Source: Hymenobacter baengnokdamensis (lineage in GTDB: Bacteria; Bacteroidota; Bacteroidia; Cytophagales; Hymenobacteraceae). Taken from it: DNA of 64,000 bases. The translations under genes were made by a program, and so were the position numbers. Below are positions 61,511 through 64,000 of the stretch, one piece after another. The notes beneath the pieces are model-generated. The model did not search any database. It was not told the DNA's origin and saw only the letters and a program-made list of their open reading frames with translations. The stretch lies in assembly GCF_008728635.1 (NCBI RefSeq), contig NZ_CP044285.1:2542001-2606000 (forward strand). The letters are read 5' to 3'. Position 1 is the first letter of the stretch. Each line of letters begins with the position of its first letter.

Positions 61511-62749
61511 CTAGACAAGTGCTTCCAGCTCGTTGAGCGCCCTGGGTGCCAGCGTGCGGCCGGGGTAGGCCAGCAAAGCGTGCTCCAGGCAGGTCAGGGC
61601 GGCCTCAAGGTCCTGTAAATTCAATATATAAGCAAGGCGAACTTGCTGGCGGCCCAGGCCCGGCGTCTGGTAAAAGCCATTGGCTGGCGATAGCATCAGC
61701 GTCTGGTTTTCATAGCTGAAATCGGTCAGCAGCCATTTGCTAAAGCGTTCGGCATCGTCTACGGGCAGGTGGGCCATTACGTAGAAAGCGCCGCCGGGCA
61801 CCGGGCACTGCACGCCCGGCATGGCTTGCAGGCGGCGCACGGCCAGGTCGCGGCGAGCCTGGTATTCGGCGCGGTTTTCTTCAAAATAGCTTTCGGGCAG
61901 GGCAACTGCTGCCTCGCCCAGCAGCATGCCCAGGCCGGGCGGACTAATACGCATCTGGGCAAAGTGAAAGGCGGCCTGAAATACGTCTTTATTGCGCGTC
62001 ACGAGCGAGCCTACCCGTGCTCCGCAGGCACTGTAGCGCTTCGAGATGGTATCGAGCACCACTACGTAGGGCTCGCCGCCCGCCAGGTTGAGGGCACTGG
62101 TAGCGCGGGCCCCATCGTAGCAATACTCGCGGTAGGCCTCATCCGACAGTAAAAACAGCTGGTGCTGCTGGCACAGCTGCAGCAAGGCTTCCAGCTCGGC
62201 GCGGCTATACACGTAGCCCGTGGGGTTATTCGGGTTGCACAGTAGCACAGCCTTGGTACGGGGCGTAATAACTGCCTCAAAAGCAGCCAGCGGCGGCAAG
62301 GCGAAGCCGTTGTCAATAGTGGCTGTCACGGTTACAAGCTGCACGCCCGCCGCAATAGCAAAAGCCGTGTACGCCCCATAAAAGGGTTCCGGCACCACCA
62401 GCTCATCGCCAGGGTTCAGGCAGGTGAGCAGCGCAAACAGAATAGCCTCGCTGCCGGCCGTCGTCACCAGTATTTCCTCAGTGGCCACCTCAATGCCGGC
62501 GCGGTGGTAGTAGGCGGTCAGCTTCTGCCGGTAGCTGTCGGTGCCCGCCCCATTGCTATAGGCCAGCACCCGGATGTCGGCCTTGCGCACGGCCTCAAAC
62601 AGGCTCGGCGGGGTGGCGATATCGGGCTGGCCAATATTGAGCTGATAGACTTTTATGCCCTGTTGCCGGGCAGCTTCGGCAAACGGGGCCAGCTTGCGAA
62701 AGGGCGAAACGGGCATATCCTGCCCCCGCTGCGATACGGATAACGACAT
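61511..62749 (-). CDS. Pyridoxal-phosphate-dependent class I/II aminotransferase
   Basis: 412 residues, fold-type I. IGQPDIATPPS near residue 39, cofactor loop TTAGSEAILFAL, LCNPNNPTGYVYSRAE, SDEAYREYCYDG and the PLP-lysine segment DTISKRYSACGARVGSL (Lys near 238). Resembles aspartate/aromatic aminotransferases of the AspC/PatA group; amino acid preference cannot be assigned. Monocistronic. Confidence 0.94.
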   Translation of the reverse strand: MSLSVSQRGQDMPVSPFRKLAPFAEAARQQGIKVYQLNIGQPDIATPPSLFEAVRKADIRVLAYSNGAGTDSYRQKLTAYYHRAGIEVATEEILVTTAGSEAILFALLTCLNPGDELVVPEPFYGAYTAFAIAAGVQLVTVTATIDNGFALPPLAAFEAVITPRTKAVLLCNPNNPTGYVYSRAELEALLQLCQQHQLFLLSDEAYREYCYDGARATSALNLAGGEPYVVVLDTISKRYSACGARVGSLVTRNKDVFQAAFHFAQMRISPPGLGMLLGEAAVALPESYFEENRAEYQARRDLAVRRLQAMPGVQCPVPGGAFYVMAHLPVDDAERFSKWLLTDFSYENQTLMLSPANGFYQTPGLGRQQVRLAYILNLQDLEAALTCLEHALLAYPGRTLAPRALNELEALV

Positions 62750-62777
62750 AAGCTAAGTATCGAATAAATTAAATGTA

Positions 62778-62861
62778 AAAATGTGCTGAATGAGAAGTGG
62801 TAAAGCTGTCGCGTTAAGTAAAAACGTTCACAGCATTCCATTTTTTCATTCAGCACATTTT
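62778..62861. terminator. Long-loop inverted repeat between genes
   Basis: AAAATGTGCTGAATGA (62778-62793) and TCATTCAGCACATTTT (62846-62861) are perfect 16-bp inverted repeats with a 52-nt spacer, between the bifunctional-nuclease-domain gene and the aminotransferase, both on the minus strand. It may be a terminator or a repeat remnant. Confidence 0.5.
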
Positions 62862-62873
62862 CAGCTGTGGTGG

Positions 62874-63509
62874 CTAGCCGTTGCGCTTGTTCAGCTCATC
62901 CCGAATCTTGGCGGCCTTTTCATAATCTTCTTTTTCCAGGGCCTGCGCCAGCATCTTGGTCAGCTCGTCGAGCGACACCTGCCCGCTTGGCTCGCGGGGC
63001 TCAGTGGCTTTGGCCGCCCGCGGGGCCTCCCCTTCGCCCTCGTCTTCATCCTCATCGTGGTCGTCGTCATCCTCGTCTTCTTCGCCCGCCTCGTCGAGGT
63101 CGGAGAGGATGATGCCGGCTTCACTGAGCACGCTTTCTACCGTAAAAATCGGCACGCCGAAACGCAGGCCAATCGCAATGGCGTCGGAAGGCCGGGCGTC
63201 AATCTCAAAGGTGGTGGCCCCGTCGGAGCACACAATGCGCGAATAAAATACGCCTTCCTTGAGGTCGGAGATAACTACTTCAATAATAGTAACATGCACA
63301 TGCTCAGCGAAAGCCTTGAACAGGTCGTGCGTGAGGGGCCGGTTGGGGCTGATTTTCTCAATCTGGATGGCGATGCTCTGGGCCTCAAACATGCCGATGA
63401 TAATCGGCAGGCGGCGGTTGCCATGCTTTTCGCCCAGGATAAGGGCAAAGGAGCCGGATTGCGACTGTGAGGAGGACAGGCCCAGAATTTCGAGGGGTAT
63501 TTTTTTCAA
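62874..63509 (-). CDS. Bifunctional nuclease (BFN/DUF151) domain protein with UVR motif
   Basis: 211 residues. BFN domain at ~1-125: LILGEKHGNRRLPIIIGMFE, then EIDARPSDAIAIGLRFGVPI. A strongly acidic linker with a run of Asp/Glu/His near 140-160 follows, and a C-terminal UVR motif (KMLAQALEKEDYEKAAKIRD) as in UvrB/UvrC. The combination is common in Bacteroidota. Proposed roles include nucleic-acid cleavage and protein-protein contact; the true function is not settled. Confidence 0.92.
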   Translation of the reverse strand: MKKIPLEILGLSSSQSQSGSFALILGEKHGNRRLPIIIGMFEAQSIAIQIEKISPNRPLTHDLFKAFAEHVHVTIIEVVISDLKEGVFYSRIVCSDGATTFEIDARPSDAIAIGLRFGVPIFTVESVLSEAGIILSDLDEAGEEDEDDDDHDEDEDEGEGEAPRAAKATEPREPSGQVSLDELTKMLAQALEKEDYEKAAKIRDELNKRNG

Positions 63510-63630
63510 GGGTCTCGGGGACTTGAATTCTTGGTAAATGAAAGCGATGCTTTCCGTACGACAAATAAAGCGAGTACGGCCGGAAACGGCTCACAAAAAA
63601 AGCTTAAGTTGACGTAAAATACGAAATAAG

Positions 63631-63725
63631 AACGTCATGCTGAGCTTGCGAAGTAGCTCGTCCGAACCGCCGGATGCATGACCCGACGGCGCGAACAAGC
63701 TGCTTTTCAAGCCCACCATGACGTT
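63631..63725. repeat. REP-like imperfect inverted repeat
   Basis: AACGTCATGCTGAGCTTGCG at 63631 pairs with CAAGCCCACCATGACGTT ending at 63725, continuing inwards over about 35 nt with several mismatches. It lies in the gap between the BFN gene and etfA. Related AACGTCATGCT and GTCATGCTGA phrases occur at 33306 and near 24008. Confidence 0.6.
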
Positions 63726-63744
63726 ACTGGCCGGGCAACGCGCC

Positions 63745-64000
63745 TTAGCCGAGCGCTTTTACCGCCGCTGTCAGCTTGGGCAATACGTCAAATACATCGC
63801 CCACAATGCCGTAGTTGGCAGCTTTGAAGAAGGGGGCCTCCGGGTCTTTGTTGATGACCACAATTACTTTCGAGGAGTTGACGCCCGCCAGGTGCTGAAT
63901 AGCGCCCGAAATGCCGCAGGCAATATATAAATTTGGCGATACTGTGATGCCGGTCTGGCCCACGTGCTCGTGGTGCGGGCGCCAGTCAACGTCCGATACC
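63745..64000 (-). CDS. etfA: Electron transfer flavoprotein subunit alpha (3' part)
   Basis: Last ~84 residues; the start lies right of the window. [40 protein letters not shown] and [20 protein letters not shown] are the FAD-binding end of EtfA. With EtfB it passes electrons from acyl-CoA dehydrogenases toward the quinone pool. etfB is not visible. Confidence 0.95.
   Translation of the reverse strand, partial: VSDVDWRPHHEHVGQTGITVSPNLYIACGISGAIQHLAGVNSSKVIVVINKDPEAPFFKAANYGIVGDVFDVLPKLTAAVKALG

Overview
The window looks like chromosomal DNA of a Bacteroidota bacterium, most likely Hymenobacter or a close Cytophagales relative. This rests on high-GC coding sequence, start codons without clear Shine-Dalgarno sites, several -7 boxes of the form TAnnTTTG (some with a TTG-type -33 box), a SusC/SusD/SusE outer-membrane locus, a TonB-dependent receptor paired with a DUF4249 lipoprotein, and short REP-like hairpin repeats between genes. 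The genus is inferred by pattern recognition and was not checked against a database.

Layout. 1-2.3 kb: the end of an RND efflux operon (inner-membrane pump, outer-membrane channel), then a non-coding stretch with an inverted-repeat (MITE-like) element. 3-14 kb: housekeeping genes (isocitrate dehydrogenase, M16 peptidase, SDR oxidoreductase, DEAD-box helicase, methyltransferase, CoA transferase, phospholipase-C-like protein, small Spy-like exported protein). 14-20 kb: a susC-susD-susE operon on the minus strand with a 16-bp LacI-type palindrome upstream of susC. 20-24 kb: exported proteins, an esterase with an N-terminal glycan-binding-like domain, a compact transcription unit encoding a 33-residue leaderless peptide, and a phenylalanine-hydroxylase-like protein that has lost both iron-binding histidines. 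24-44 kb: dienelactone hydrolase, ABC1 kinase with TetR regulator, SDR, TonB-like protein, EamA transporter, RarA, SppA, M1 peptidase, purine nucleoside phosphorylase, TonB receptor with DUF4249 partner, thioredoxin, polysaccharide deacetylase, glycosyltransferase, GNAT, TatD and asparaginase.

44.4-59.2 kb is an integrated genomic island. It starts in the 3' end of tRNA-Ser(GGA) and ends at a 15-bp direct copy of that tRNA end, beside a tyrosine recombinase. Paired GGGGAC motifs lie near both ends. The cargo next to the tRNA (44.6-49.4 kb) holds an AT-rich AIPR-family protein with a nuclease-like N-terminus, a decayed exported gene running into an unknown AT-rich gene with two tiny ORFs behind it, and two tandem, divergent peptide-deformylase-like genes. 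The core (49.5-59 kb) is mostly on the minus strand: small DNA-binding proteins, a replication-initiator-like protein, several island-specific unknowns, a divergent XRE regulator, an RteC-like protein and the integrase. I see no relaxase, conjugation or phage structural genes, so the element resembles an integrative mobilizable element or a phage satellite more than a prophage or a conjugative element. The AIPR, unknown-gene and deformylase cargo is the best candidate for an undescribed system.

59.2-64 kb returns to chromosomal genes: the displaced terminator of the tRNA, a small ORF, a TetR regulator, a cytochrome b subunit, an aminotransferase, a bifunctional-nuclease-domain protein and the 3' end of etfA.
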